Origin: Eulemur rufifrons
Lineage: Eukaryota; Chordata; Mammalia; Primates; Lemuridae
Length of the DNA: 64,000 bases
Assembly: GCF_041146395.1 (NCBI RefSeq)
Contig: NC_091001.1
Span: 105,298,965 to 105,362,964 of the forward strand
Reading direction: 5' to 3'
Positions 35,803 to 47,402 of the stretch are shown here, piece by piece. The notes beneath the pieces were generated by a model, which was not told where the DNA came from, did not search any database, and saw only the letters and a list, made by a program, of their open reading frames with translations. Made by a program: the position numbers and the translations under genes. Within the stretch, counting starts at the first letter, position 1, and every line of letters begins with the position of its first letter.

Positions 35803-35975
35803 CGCATGTGTGATGAATTCAGTTTTAGATATGCTTGGTTCAAGGAGCCTGTAGGTCCTCCAGATTAATATGTCCTATAGAACATTGGGTTACACAGAAT
35901 AGGATTGGTTGGATTTGAGAAGAGATATCTGGGCTTGAGATGGAGATTTGGGCATTACCAATATATAAAAAGTAG
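35030..35975 (-). repeat. Long L2 LINE fragment
   Basis: The reversed L2 order can be followed over about 950 bases: 3' end ('gatgcagagataaatataac'), 'aatgaattttgaagaatgag', 'gcaaagagtgatcagaatag', 'aatcattttggcttcagcag', 'ggtgtgggaggagtttagta' and 'attcagttttagatatgctt'. It is interrupted by a GT/GC microsatellite at 35768-35812. No open frame remains. Confidence 0.65.
35768..35812 (+). repeat. (GT)n (GC)n alternating tract, Z-DNA candidate
   Basis: About 27 bases of GT pass directly into GC units and then 'atgtg'. Purines and pyrimidines alternate without a break over roughly 45 bases, the sequence type that most readily adopts Z-DNA. Confidence 0.93.
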
Positions 35976-36442
35976 TTGAACATGGGGAGAAGGAAGGTGA
36001 TTGAGTTTTCCAAGAAAAGGTAAGTAGAGAGAGAGGGTGAGGGTTGGATGGAAAAACTTCTGTTTGAAATTGTATGCCAAAAACTTCAGATCTTATTTAT
36101 TGTTGACACAGCATTGGGATATTTTCCCAATGGGCAGCCTTTGGATGGTGACAAAGTGAGAGTGCCAGGAGCTAGATTTATTCTGTGAAGAAATTCTTCC
36201 AAAAGCAAGAAACTTTTAACTCTTACTCTGAGATTGTGTGTTCTCCATCTCCCATAACTTTTGGTAGTTGGTAATTTGAAGCACATTTGGGTCGATACTT
36301 TCGCATTAGTACTTCCAATCACATAGCTTTGGATCACAGAAGTGGATGAGCATGTTCTAGGCCTCACAGCTGGTTAACCTGTCTTGGTATGAACAAGTTT
36401 GGCATTTGATCTCTGGGTTTTCTTATGACACAAATTGGGATC
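35976..36442. other. Intergenic DNA, nothing recognised
   Basis: No gene or named repeat. Confidence 0.45.
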
Positions 36443-36664
36443 TTATCTTTTGAAAATGAAGGAACTAAAGACCAAATAACTTGTCCTTTCTTTCTACTTC
36501 AGAAATAAATAGCATGGGAATATTTGCAACTTCTAGCCTGTCTTCCTCCTTCTTTTCATTTCTTCCTTCCCTCCTTTAATCCTTTCCTGTGATTCACTGA
36601 ATACTAATAGAACATCTATTATGTTCCATGTACTATGGTGGGATATTTATAAATACAACACAGT
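36443..36664 (+). repeat. Direct duplication, copy 1
   Basis: This 222-base block recurs at 37164-37386 with about 90% identity by eye. It opens with 'ttatcttttgaaaat', includes a pyrimidine-rich centre, and ends in an L2-like piece ('aacatctattatgttccatg') finishing at 'cacagt'. In this copy the L2-like sequence continues past the end ('cctggcccttgagaagtgta'), so copy 1 is the likely original. Confidence 0.85.
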
Positions 36665-37163
36665 CCTGGCCCTTGAGAAGTGTAGTCTACTAGGGAAGAT
36701 GGTAATACAAGCAAATAAATGCTGGGACATGTGCAGGTTGCTGTAATAGAGAGGAAGATAATGGATAATAGAGATATTCTGGGTGGGGGGCGCTTGTGGT
36801 AGACTGGTATCCTCTGATGAGCCATCCCTCCCAGTAGGCTCCCCTCTCACACTAACTCTGGGCATGGCATGTGATTAGCTTTGACCAATAGAACATTACA
36901 AGTATGATGCATGCAGAAGCTTGATGAGCACTTGTACATTGGGGCTTATCTCCCTGTAATGCTCCTTCTTGTAACTTGGCTACCATTTTATGAGGAAGCC
37001 CAATTAGCCACAGGGATGGGCCTGCCTCTTATTGAGGCCCCCAGCCTGTAGACACAGCTGAGTTTTACACTAGTGGCTAGTACCAAGTGACAGCTATGTG
37101 AGCAAGACCATTTGTATCATTCATCTGTCCCAGTAAAACAGAAGAACCACTTGGCCAACAAAA
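36665..37163. repeat. L2-like tail and an ancient unnamed repeat
   Basis: 36665-36720 continues the L2-like sequence. From about 36850 a diverged ancient interspersed repeat begins ('gggcatggcatgtgattagc', 'tgaggaagcccaattagcc'). It resumes after the duplicated block at about 37400-37470 ('ccagccactgagttttggat', 'taactgaaacag'). I recognise the pattern as mammal-wide but cannot name the family. Confidence 0.4.
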
Positions 37164-37386
37164 TTATCTTTTGAAAATTAAGGAACTAGAGATCAAATAG
37201 CTTGTCCTTTCTTTCTACTTCAGAAATAAAAGGCATGGGAATATTTGCGATGTCTAGCCTGTCTTCTTCCCTCTTTTCATTTCTTCCTTCTTTCCTCTAA
37301 TCCTTTTCTGTGATTCACTGAATATTAATAGAACATCTGTTATGTTCCAAGTACTATGGTAGGAGATTTGATAAATACAACACAGT
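37164..37386 (+). repeat. Direct duplication, copy 2
   Basis: This is the second copy of 36443-36664, offset by about 721 bases. It interrupts the ancient repeat around it and is bracketed by GGCCAA at 37153-37158 and again at 37387-37392, which may be a short target duplication. It has no A tail and no terminal inverted repeats, so it is not a recognisable transposon. Confidence 0.83.
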
Positions 37387-37470
37387 GGCCAATCAATTAT
37401 TATGAGAATAATAAATTGATATTGTTTCCAGCCACTGAGTTTTGGATTAATTTACTATTAGATAACTGAA

Positions 37471-37742
37471 ACAGACCTCTTGATTTCTTGATAATGATTC
37501 TTTCAGTCACCAAAGCCTCTTAGGTTGCTCTTTCTTCCTTACTCACTATAGCTAACCACTCATCAAGTCATGCCAATTCTATTCTGTCAACCTCTTTCTC
37601 ATTCATCTCCTTCCTGCATTTCATCATTTACAATTCCTAGGTTCACCATTTTCCTCCTGGGTTACTGTAAGAGCTACCTTATTTGTTTCCATTCCTCTAG
37701 TCTTTGCCCCTCTATGAAGTCATTATTCCCACATCTTTTAAA
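37471..37742. other. Intergenic DNA, nothing recognised
   Basis: Pyrimidine-rich, perhaps a diverged L2 piece, but I cannot support a family. Confidence 0.4.
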
Positions 37743-37970
37743 TCAGGGTTTCTTAACTTTGATATTGACATTTGGGACTAGGTAATTCTTTGTTGTGGTG
37801 CTGCTGGGGAGCTATTCTGTACATTGTAGGATGTTTAGCAGTATCCTTGGCCTCTACCTTCTAAATGTCAGTAACACCCTTCCAGTCCTACTAACCAAAA
37901 TTGTCTCCAGACATTGCCAAATATCCTCTGGGGGACAAAATCACCTCCAATTGAGAACCATTCCCTAAAA
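37743..37970 (-). mobile_element. MER20-like hAT DNA transposon remnant
   Basis: 'tcagggtttcttaactttga', 'ggatgtttagcagtatcctt', 'cctctaccttctaaatgtca' and 'gtctccagacattgccaaat' up to 'aattgagaaccattcc' match reversed MER20 from end to end (about 220 bp, the family norm). Non-autonomous, no coding capacity. Confidence 0.82.
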
Positions 37971-38309
37971 TCCCATCTAAAACCTTATTATTTTATTTCC
38001 CTGTTCAAAAACCCTTTGATGGTTATCTTTGATATATTTCCCAGAGAAACCCCACAACAGGGAAATGAATGTCAGGGGAGGTGAGATGATGTCTTGGATG
38101 TTCTCACCTCACTTCTGACCTGAAATCAGGAGCTCCATTTGGAGACAAATCTCTCTGAACCTGGTCATAAATCTAAAAAAGAAAAGTGCTTCATGTAAAA
38201 GTAAAGGAGGTTTTTTTGTTTGTTTGTTATTAAGTCAGAATCATATTCACTCTGATCTGCAGAAGACATAACCTATCTTTCCTCTTTGTAAAAGTGCTAA
38301 AAGACATTA
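37971..38309. other. Intergenic DNA, nothing recognised
   Basis: No gene or named repeat. Confidence 0.45.
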
Positions 38310-38540
38310 TTTATCAGGCTCTGACTGTGTGCCAGATACCACCATGCTCAGAGCTTTAGAGTAATTAATATGTTTAATGCTCACAAAAGCCCTGGAAGCT
38401 TCACACTATTTTTATTACTGTTTTTCCAGCGAAGAAACTTAAATCATGTTGTTTCCCCTAATAGTACAACTACCCCAGGTGAGAGTCCAGATCTGAACCC
38501 AGACCAGTCATCTCTGGAGCTGAGATCATCACTGTGCCCT
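38310..38540 (+). repeat. MIR SINE
   Basis: 'ctgactgtgtgccagatacc', 'ttaatgctcacaaaagccct' and 'gagtccagatctgaaccc' are in MIR plus order. Confidence 0.68.
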
Positions 38541-38569
38541 GTATGTTGTGGGTATAGCACTGACGTTGG

Positions 38570-38760
38570 TAAACGTGTGCTTGGGCTACCTCTGCCACTC
38601 AATGGCTCTGTGTTCTTGGCTGAGTTAATTTACTTCCCTTAATTTGGTTTATTTTTCAATAAAAATGGGGGAAAATAATCTCTACCCCATATGTGGTTGT
38701 TGTAGTATTAAATAAAGTGTGATATTTTATACGAAGTAGAGGCAGAATAAGAATTAGTTC
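38570..38760 (-). repeat. MIR SINE
   Basis: 'ctctgccactcaatggctct', 'gagttaatttacttccctta' and 'gttgttgtagtattaaataa' are in reversed MIR order, facing the plus-strand MIR just before it. Confidence 0.65.
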
Positions 38761-38890
38761 ATTCTTTTTGATATTTATATCATAGCGATGATATCTGATC
38801 TGACTATGTCATCCATGAGTTAAGGGTAGAAGATGTATATGGTAAAACATATTAAAACTGTAAAACAACATATATAAAGTTTGAAAAAGG

Positions 38891-38894
<4 letters not shown>

Positions 38895-38921
<27 letters not shown>

Positions 38922-38938
38922 TGAGAGAGAGTGAGAGA
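38895..38938 (+). repeat. (GT)n with (GA)n microsatellite
   Basis: About 14 GT units followed by GA units. Confidence 0.93.
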
Positions 38939-38964
38939 GCATGCACACGTGTGCAAGGTAACAC

Positions 38965-39170
38965 TAGCCCTTTGGAACATCTACTCTGTGCACAGTGCTT
39001 ATATGAATTATCTAATTATCTTCAGAGAGGTTGTTATTACCTTAATTTATAAGAAAGTCAAATCTCATAAAAGTTGTGGCTTATGTAGCTACTAAATGGC
39101 AGAGCTATGATTCAAACCTGGGTCCATTTGATTCTGAAATCCACACTCTGAAATATATCACTTCGCCTTT
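38965..39170 (+). repeat. MIR SINE
   Basis: 'tactctgtgcacagtgctta', 'gtagctactaaatggcagag' and 'ctatgattcaaacctgggtc' follow MIR plus order. Confidence 0.75.
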
Positions 39171-40620
39171 GCGTGATATTTTTAAGTTTTATAGCTGTAT
39201 TATATGTTTTAAAATAAATAAGTGGGCCAAACATTGATCACACAAAAAAATCTATAGATATTCATGTTCTTCCTGAAACAAAGTTCCACAGTGTTGATGA
39301 ACATAACAGCCCACGTGGCCGAGCTGAGGCCCAACAGAACAAACAAGAGAAGCAAATACAGGAGCCCTGAAATATTTACCCTGTTTCGCACACACACAAA
39401 CATAGTCTCTTTCTCTCTCTCTCAAGGGATTTGAAAGTCTTCAAGATAATGTAAAGGCCTGTGGATAATTATTTTATGTTAGAAGTACCTGGAGAAAACA
39501 AGAAGTTTGGACATTTATGGAAATAGATTTGCAAGAGAAGCCCCAGGGAAATTAGGCACCATAATAAATAGAAATTACCCTGAGATAATTGCTAACTTTC
39601 TAGTCATTCTAAAGTTCAATGAAAAATTCAGAAATAAAAGAGAATAATACACCATAACTGAGAAATTAAAAAAAATTTTTTGAACCCCTGAAAGTTGTGG
39701 GCATGTCAAAACTCCCCTGATACTTACATCGGCGGGCCTCAGGGGACGCCCGTACTCATCCGATCCCAGTAAAGCAAAGAGCCCCGTAAATTATTTCTGT
39801 TTGTTTGGGTAGGTTTTTTTATTATTATGTTTTTTTGTAGAGAAGCCGTGAAGATATCAGGAGATTATAAAGAAAACAAAAGAAGATATGCAGAATTTTA
39901 CAAAAATAAATGAACTGAGTAGAACATACACCTCCAGGGAGGTCTGACAACTAACTGAAAATAAAATGGAATTGATTTTATAAAGAAAAAACTGTTTTGG
40001 TGATGCAATGGAATAATCATCACTGGTTCATATGGACAGAAAACATTGAGATGATCCTTGGCTGTTTAGGAGTATTGCTCAGAGAAGTCCATTCCTTCCT
40101 TCCAAGCTCCATTTCTCCCCTCCAGATTGTTGGCCTTTGTGCATTTTAGTAATCAGGACGATGGTTTAGATTTTTGAAGTAAGCGATACATTTCATTGAT
40201 TATTTTAGCTAGTAGTAGTTTTTTCCTCCTTGGCATGTAATTAGTTTCATATGCAAAGGAGAAAATTGAGAATTGTAATTCTAGGGTACCTGCACATGGG
40301 TGGAAAACCCTAGGGAACCCTGAGTGCTCTGTATGGCTAGAGCACAGTTGAGCTCACAGTGGTAGGGGTATGCAATGACTCTTTTAAAGTGTAATGAACT
40401 AAGGTGATCAAAATGGTAATTTATGCACAAGAATCTTTATTCCCAAGGAAAAATATGTTAAAACATTTGTAGAAAATAAAGGAAAACATATGCATCTGCA
40501 TCCAGGCTCAACATTTCCACACACATGCACAGAGACACATGCACATGATGGAAGATCACAAAACGGTGATTGTGGAGATAATAAACTTCATGACCTAGGA
40601 AGTCCACAGTCTGGAACTCT
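39171..40620. other. Long stretch without recognised genes or repeats
   Basis: AT-rich, with a short CT run at about 39405-39423 and the CpG-rich block described separately at 39724-39790. No repeat family is recognised. It is one of the longer unassigned stretches in the window. Confidence 0.5.
39724..39790 (-). other. Isolated CpG-rich block with a splice-donor-like end
   Basis: In an AT-rich, CpG-poor neighbourhood this block of about 67 bases has six CpG. On the minus strand one frame is open across it (peptide beginning TGLFALLGSDEYGRP and continuing to LRPAD) and meets a strong donor-like GAT/GTAAGTAT at about 39724-39732. Against an exon: a TAA lies in frame just upstream, near 39795, and I see no good pyrimidine-rich acceptor. 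I do not recognise the peptide. It could be a decayed exon, conserved non-coding DNA, or chance. Confidence 0.3.
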
Positions 40621-40624
40621 AAAG

Positions 40625-40800
40625 TAGCGGTTCTCAAATGTGGTCCCTGAACCAGCAGCATCTGCATCACTTGGGAACTTGTTAGAAATAAAATTCTCAG
40701 GACCCACTGAATCAAAAACTTTGGAGACATCCATCTATGTGTTAACAAGCTCCCCAGGAGATTCTGATGCACTCTAAAATCTGAGAGCCTCTGCTCCACA
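40625..40800 (+). mobile_element. MER5A-like hAT DNA transposon remnant
   Basis: 'gcggttctcaaatgtggtcc', 'accagcagcatctgcatcac', 'acttgttagaaataaaattc' and 'ccaggagattctgatgcact' match MER5A from its left end almost to its right end, at normal length. Confidence 0.85.
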
Positions 40801-40824
40801 GCGTAGTAATATCTGTGTTTACCC

Positions 40825-41160
40825 AAGTGGAGGTATACAAGACATAATCCTTGCCCTCAAGCAGGTCTCAATCGAGTTGAGGTCTTACATAGATCAACAA
40901 GTATTTATCAGTTTTGAAGAGTGTTATGGTGGAGATGAGCTATGAAAACAGTGATTAAGGAGAGACAGACTCTTCTTGCAGATATGAGTGAAGGCTTGAA
41001 AGTAGAGCTGCACTTAAGGATGAATGGGAGCTTTCCAACCAGATAAAGGCAGGAATTAAAATTCTAGGCAAGAGAAAAATGGCATGCCAAAGCACAAAGG
41101 CATGAAAGAAATTACCTCTATGGGGCACTGCAGGTGGTTTGCTGTGGCTGAAGCACTGGT
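40825..41160 (-). repeat. L2 LINE 3' region, minus strand
   Basis: 'ataatccttgccctcaagca', 'tatgagtgaaggcttgaaag' and 'gccaaagcacaaaggcatga' correspond to the reversed L2 end and C-terminal coding part. Confidence 0.6.
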
Positions 41161-41204
41161 GAACGGATGGAATTTTGGGAGCAGGATTCCCTAGGCCAGG
41201 CCAC

Positions 41205-41765
41205 TATTATCTCACCTGTTGATTATTGCAGCCAACTCCTTACTCCTCTTCCTGCATCCAGGATTGCCCCCTCCCCCACTATCAAATGCACACTCCACAC
41301 AGCAACTAGATGGATGATTCAGGGGAAATTCTGGCCACATCACTTTCCTGCTTTAAACTCTTTCATGGCTTTTGTTTGCTTGCAAAATAAAGCCCAATCT
41401 CCTGAGCCTGGGATACAAGGTCTTGCATGCTCTTGCTTTCCTCTCTAACCTTATCTCGTCTGTCTCTTCCCAGGTCTCCGAGGTCTCGTCTGCTTCCCCA
41501 ATTGTCATTCTCTTGGGAAACTATTTAACCTACTTAAATTTCTCATCCTATAAGATGCCTCAGTGATCGCCCTCCCCTCTGCGAAGCTGACTAGGGAGAG
41601 CTCTGTGTTCTGCATTCTGGGATGCATCTCTCCTAGCACTCATCACACTGTATGATTTTGTTCACCTGCTCTCCCCATCTCATTCTGTTCTGTGGAGGAT
41701 GAAGACTTAGAATGCGTAGTTCTTAACCTCACATCATAGGTGTGGAGTGAATGTTTATTGAATGG
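41205..41765 (+). repeat. L2 LINE 3' region, plus strand
   Basis: 'gttgattattgcagccaact', 'tggccacatcactttcctgc', 'gcaaaataaagcccaatctc' and 'gtggagtgaatgtttattga' run in L2 order to the 3' end. It lies back to back with the minus-strand L2 before it. Confidence 0.75.
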
Positions 41766-42097
41766 ATGGACTCTGAAGGGATTGGAGTTTTAGACAAAAG
41801 AACCTGTGAGGAAAGCCTAAGAAAATTAGTTTTTCCCCTTAGTCAACAAGGTTATTCTGTTTGGGAAATGAGGACACTGGCAGTAAATTCATAATTCTGA
41901 ATGCCCTTCAGGCCTCTTCCTCTTTCTAGCTACTTAGCCTTTCCAGTTCCTTACCACTAATACAATTACATCTACCTATCTTATTATTATCTTATTACAT
42001 CTATCTACCTGAATCATTTCTTCCCTTCACCAGACTGAACATAGCATGAAAACCCTTGTTAGAGCATAGATATTTATTTTCCATCAGAGCCAAAATA
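41766..42097. other. Intergenic DNA, nothing recognised
   Basis: No gene or named repeat. Confidence 0.45.
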
Positions 42098-42729
42098 AAG
42101 TCTATTCTCATTATTCCTGGTAGTTGTATTCTATAAAGTCAGCATGAAAACTGATTTAGCAAATACTGAACTATTGCTTCTAGGAGAAATATAGGGTTAG
42201 GCTCCTGTGAGCCTCTGGTCACAATATTTTTGTCAACTGATTGATACATAACCTTGCTTTGATGTGTGTTTCTATGTAAAGACACCTTAAATAATATATA
42301 TTGTTGATTCATTAACATGGAACTCACAGCCAATAGCACTATAACTCATGCCTGAAGGAAGCTTATCTAATCCATATATTTTCTCCATCACAGCTTTTTT
42401 GTGCTTAGAACAGCAGACAGCACTTCAGCATGATGCTTAGGAACCATTTTAAACAGTGAAGTTGCCAGTAAAAAGCACAACAATTAAAAACATGGCACTA
42501 AATAGACTGTGAAGAGGATGCTCATTTACACAGCGAAAACTGAAACAAGAAGGCAGAGGTTGCCTCGTTCGGCCTCCACGGGGCATGTGTGCATTAGGTG
42601 ACTCAAATTTTTCACCATTCTGTGCATGTTTGCAAATGTGTCACAAGTCTTGATTTTAAGGTTGCAAATATATTTTGGTGAGTAGGTGAATTCACACATA
42701 CAAAATCCATGAATAATGAGGATGGACTA
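42098..42729 (-). mobile_element. Tigger-type DNA transposon remnant, non-autonomous
   Basis: The ends form imperfect terminal inverted repeats: 'agtctattctcattattcc' on the left and the reverse complement of 'ggatggact' with 'tgaataatgag' on the right. TA dinucleotides flank both sides (42096-42097 and 42730-42731), as expected for Tc1/mariner. Internal phrases ('taggctcctgtgagcctctg', 'gatacataaccttgctttga') resemble Tigger3-class consensus on the minus strand. At 632 bp it lacks a transposase frame. Confidence 0.78.
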
Positions 42730-45700
42730 TATATACATTTAGAATTCGTATACATTGATCAGGATGGAGTGGGACAGACCAGATTTACCCTCACATCTGT
42801 AACAACTAAAAAAAGAGACAAAATATGGGCAAGGATTTTCAAAATATTGAACATCAGACAATGAAGGACAGTGATTTCTGAAAGATGGCAAACAAATGAG
42901 ACAAGCTTTATGCCTGTCTCATGTTACTATCTGGGGAAAGGGTTCCAAAATGTGGTACCGAGAGAGGAAACCCAGAAAGAGCCTAGCAGTCTCTAAGAAC
43001 TGAGGAGCCTGGAGTCTTGGAATGCCAGTGTAGCAGAGTACACAAAGTAGTAAGAGGATACAACCATACAGAGAGAACCCCCAAAACCTGCAGAGGGTTC
43101 CCCTAAAGTGTTCAGCTACATGGTAATCAGCACATGTGTGTGAGGAAACTATCTGAAATGGGAAGAACTACTAAAAGGATTGCAGGGAACAGCCTTTGGA
43201 GCTCACACGGAGCCAGGAATAGTATTTGTTCCCTCCAGCTAGAGTGCAAACCTTAGATTTCACGGAACATGGGGTAAATGATTCAGAAGGAATTTGAGAA
43301 TAATTTACTCCTATAATAAATGTCATAATGGTCCTGATTAACAAAGTTTAAAAAGGAAACCTAAAATTTCTGTGTTTTAAATAACTGAATCACATTCCAC
43401 AACAAAGTTCTAAAATATTCATAGGAATACAAAATTGCCCAGGGTCCGACATGACAATATGCACATTGTCTGAAATCCAATACACATTACCAGGCATGCA
43501 AAGAAAAGGAAAAATATGACTCATATTGAAAGTGAAAAAAAAATCTACCAATGAAAACTAACTCAGAAATGACACAGAGAATACGATGGTGAATTAACTA
43601 AAGCAAGTATTGAAACTATATTCCAAATATTCTAGAAGCTAAAGGAAAAATTGAATATGTTAAATAGAGAAATGGAAGATAGGAAAAAAAAAAAAGTAAA
43701 GAGAGCTGTGGAGCAACCTCAAGCAACTTAATATATGTGTGATTGGAGTTCCTGAAGGTAAGAGGGAGTGAGAGGAAAAAAAAAAAAAAGACAACAGAAG
43801 AAAAAATCCAATCCAAAACAAAACAAATCAAACCTCCTCCCTAAAACAAGCACCAATGAAGTGAAATTATAGTAAAACTGCTTGAAGCCAGTGAAAAGAG
43901 AAAATTTTAAAGCCAGTAGGTTGGGGGGCATTATATACAGAGAAATAAAGATAAAATGACAGCAGATGTGTTATCAGAAGCAATGCATGCTAAAAGAAGT
44001 ACTAAAAGAAAAAAAATTGTCAGCATAGTTTCTATACCCAGAGGACATATCTTCTGAAAAAGAAAGGAAAATAAGTACTTTCTAACTACGCAAGAGCTAA
44101 AATAATTCATCACCTGCGGAACTGTGCTATGAGAAATGTTAAAGGAAATACCTCAAGCATAAGAGAAATGATACCGATAAAAATCCTGATCTACACGAAA
44201 ACATGATGAGCACTGGAAGTGGTAAGTGGGCACATATAAATGCCTTTTTCTTAGAATTTACATCTCTTAAAAATTAACTATTTAAAGCAAAAATAATAAC
44301 AATGTACTATGGAGTTTATAAAATGTGTAGAAGTAGCGTATACAATGGCAGGAGGGGAGAAGGAAGTGGAAGTATATGTTTGTAAAGTTTATAAATTTTG
44401 CGAAGTGTAATAACTTGAAGGTACATTGTGATAAATTGAAGACATATACCAAATACCTTAAAGAACTAAATAACACAACAAAACGTTTAGGAAAAAGTCA
44501 AAAGATATAGCATGGAATCACAAAAATATTCAATTAATCCAAGAAAAAAGTAAAAAGGAAACAAAGAATAAATGGAACTAATATAAAACAAATACCAAGG
44601 TGGAAGGTATATAGCCAACAATATCAGTAAGCACGTACATGCAAGTAAGTGTTCTTCACATTCCATTTAAAAGGCAGATATTGTCAGATTGGAAAACAAA
44701 AACCAAGACTGAAGTATATGTTGACTACAAGACACACACATTAAGTAAAAACACAAAAATAGATTGTGAAAAAAATGGAAAAAGATAATTCATTTTAATG
44801 CTAAATAAAAGATGATTGGAACGAATATGTTATTATCAATCTGCCCTTCACAATAAAGAATATAACCAAAAATAGAATATAACTTTTAATGAAAGATTTG
44901 TTAGTTCATTAAGAAGATAAAACAATCAAATATTTATGTACTAAATAACAGGTTTCAAAATACATAAAGCAAAAATTAATAGAACTACAAGAGAAATAGA
45001 CAAATATACAAATGTATTGAGAGATTTCAATACCTTTCTCACAGAATTTCATAGAATCAGACAGAAACTTGTTAAAGATATAGATTACTTAATTAAATAG
45101 CATTATCAGCTAAATACTGGTATTTTAGAATAGAGTACCAACAACAGAAATAAACATTTTCTTCAAGTGAAAAAGAAACTTTTACTAATGAAACTTTTAT
45201 GGCCATATATTAAGCCATCAAAAATCACAATAAATTAAAATAGATTCAAGGAAGACAAATTTTGTTCTCTGATCATAATAGCATTAAATTGGAAATCAAT
45301 AATAGAAAGCTAACTAGAAAATCCTTAAATATTTGGAAACTAAGTAACAAAGTTCTAAATAATCCAAGGAGCAAAAATGAAATCAAAAGGAAAAGCAGAA
45401 AGTATCAATATTTTGAACTGAGTGAAGCTAAACATATAACCCATCAAAACTTGTGATCCATAGCTAACAGTTAAGTAGTAAGTGAATTTAGAGGTAAATT
45501 TATGGCAGTAAATGCCTACTTCATAAATTAAGAAGGATCTCAAATAAAGGCACTTAGTTTGGGTGTTAAGAAACTAGAAAAAGAAGAATAAATGATATTC
45601 AGAATGAACAAAAGAAAATAATAAATATGAGAATATAAATCAATAAAATATCAAACAATAGAGAAAAACAAGAAAACCAAAAAGTAGTAAAATTCTCTCT

Positions 45701-47402
45701 AAGAATATTACAAAATTTATAAATGTCTAGTCAGATTGGTCAGAAAAAAGATACAAATTACCAATATCAGGAATGAAACAGATGATATCACTCCAGATTT
45801 TACAGATATTAAAATTATAAATAAATATTATGAATAACTTTATGCCAATAAAAATAAAGTTTTTGCTAAAAACCTTTTCACAGAGAGAACTCCAAGCTCC
45901 AGATGGAGTTACTGGAAAAATGTGCCAAATGTTTAAGAAAAAATTACTATCAATTCTACAGAAACTATTCCAGAAAATTGAAGAGGAAGAAATACTTCAT
46001 AACTCTTTTTATGAGGCCACCATTATTTTGATAACAAAAGAGATAGTTATCAAAAAATTATGAACCAATAGCACTTTTGAACACAAATGCAAAAATTTCA
46101 GACAAAATTTTAAGAAATTGAATCTGAGAGCATGTTAAAAAAATACATCATGAACAAGTGGAGTTTATCCTAGGAATGCTGATTTCACAGTCAAATATCC
46201 ATGTATATAATTCACTATATTAACATACTCAAAGTAAAATTATAATGTATTATCATTTCAATAGATTTAGAAAAAACATTTGACAAAATTCAATATCTAT
46301 TCCCAATAAAACTTTCAGAAAACTAAGAATTAAAGGGAACTTCCTCAACCTGATAAATGACACCTACAAACAATTAATGAAGACTGAAAGCTTCCTTTCT
46401 AAGGTAACAAAGAAGGAAGAGATGTCATTCCTGTCACTTCTGTTTGCATTGTACTGGAGGTTCTAGCCAGTAGAATTAGGTTTAAAAAAAAAGAGAGAGA
46501 AACAGGGATATTTCAGTAGAAAGGAAGAAGGGAAAGTTCTTTATTGATAGATGACATAATCACCTCTGTAGAAAAATCAGATGGATTTGACACAAAAGTT
46601 ACCAGAACTAGTAAGTGATTTAGCACTGTTGCAGGATATGAGGTCAGTATGTAAAAATGAATTGTATTTCTATATATTAGCAACAAAAATTAGAAGTGAA
46701 ATGAAAAAAGTGATATCATTGACAATTGCATAAAAATATGAAATACTGTGGGATAAAACAGATAAAACACATGCAAGACCTGAACACTGAAAATAACAAA
46801 ACGTTGCTAAGAAAAATTAAAGAAGACATAAATAAGTGGAGAGATACACAATATTTATGAATGGGAAAATTCAACATTGTTAAGATAACAGTTTTTCTCA
46901 AATTGATCTCAAGACAGATTCTATTATCATCCCAGCAGGCACTTTATATAGAAACTGAAAACCTGATTCTAAAAGTCATATGAAATTGCAAAGGTCTAGA
47001 AAAGCCAAAATAACTTTGAAAAGGAAGAACAAAGTTGTAGAATTTACCCTACTTGACTTCAAGAATTACTCTAATGCTCAGTAATCAAGGTGGTGTACAG
47101 TGGTGTCAAGATAGACAAATAGATCAATGGAACAGAAAAGGGAGTTCAGAAATAAACCCACACATATGTGGGCAGTTTCCCTTCAACAAATTTGCAATAG
47201 CGATTCAGTGGAGAAAGAATATCTTTTTTAAAGAAATGGTTCTGGAACAAATTGTACATCTATGTGCAAAAAATCAAATTTTAACACTACCTTATACCAT
47301 ATAAAAAACTAACTCAAACTATATCATAGACATAAATACAAAACCTAAAATCATAAAACTTCTTTAAGACTACATAGGAAAAGTCTCTGTGATTTTGAGT
47401 TA

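Noticed and set aside
39724..39740. A U1 snRNA copy, suggested by 'atacttac' near the CpG-rich block
   Set aside because: Only the first eight bases fit; the following sequence does not match the rest of U1 and no snRNA promoter elements are visible.
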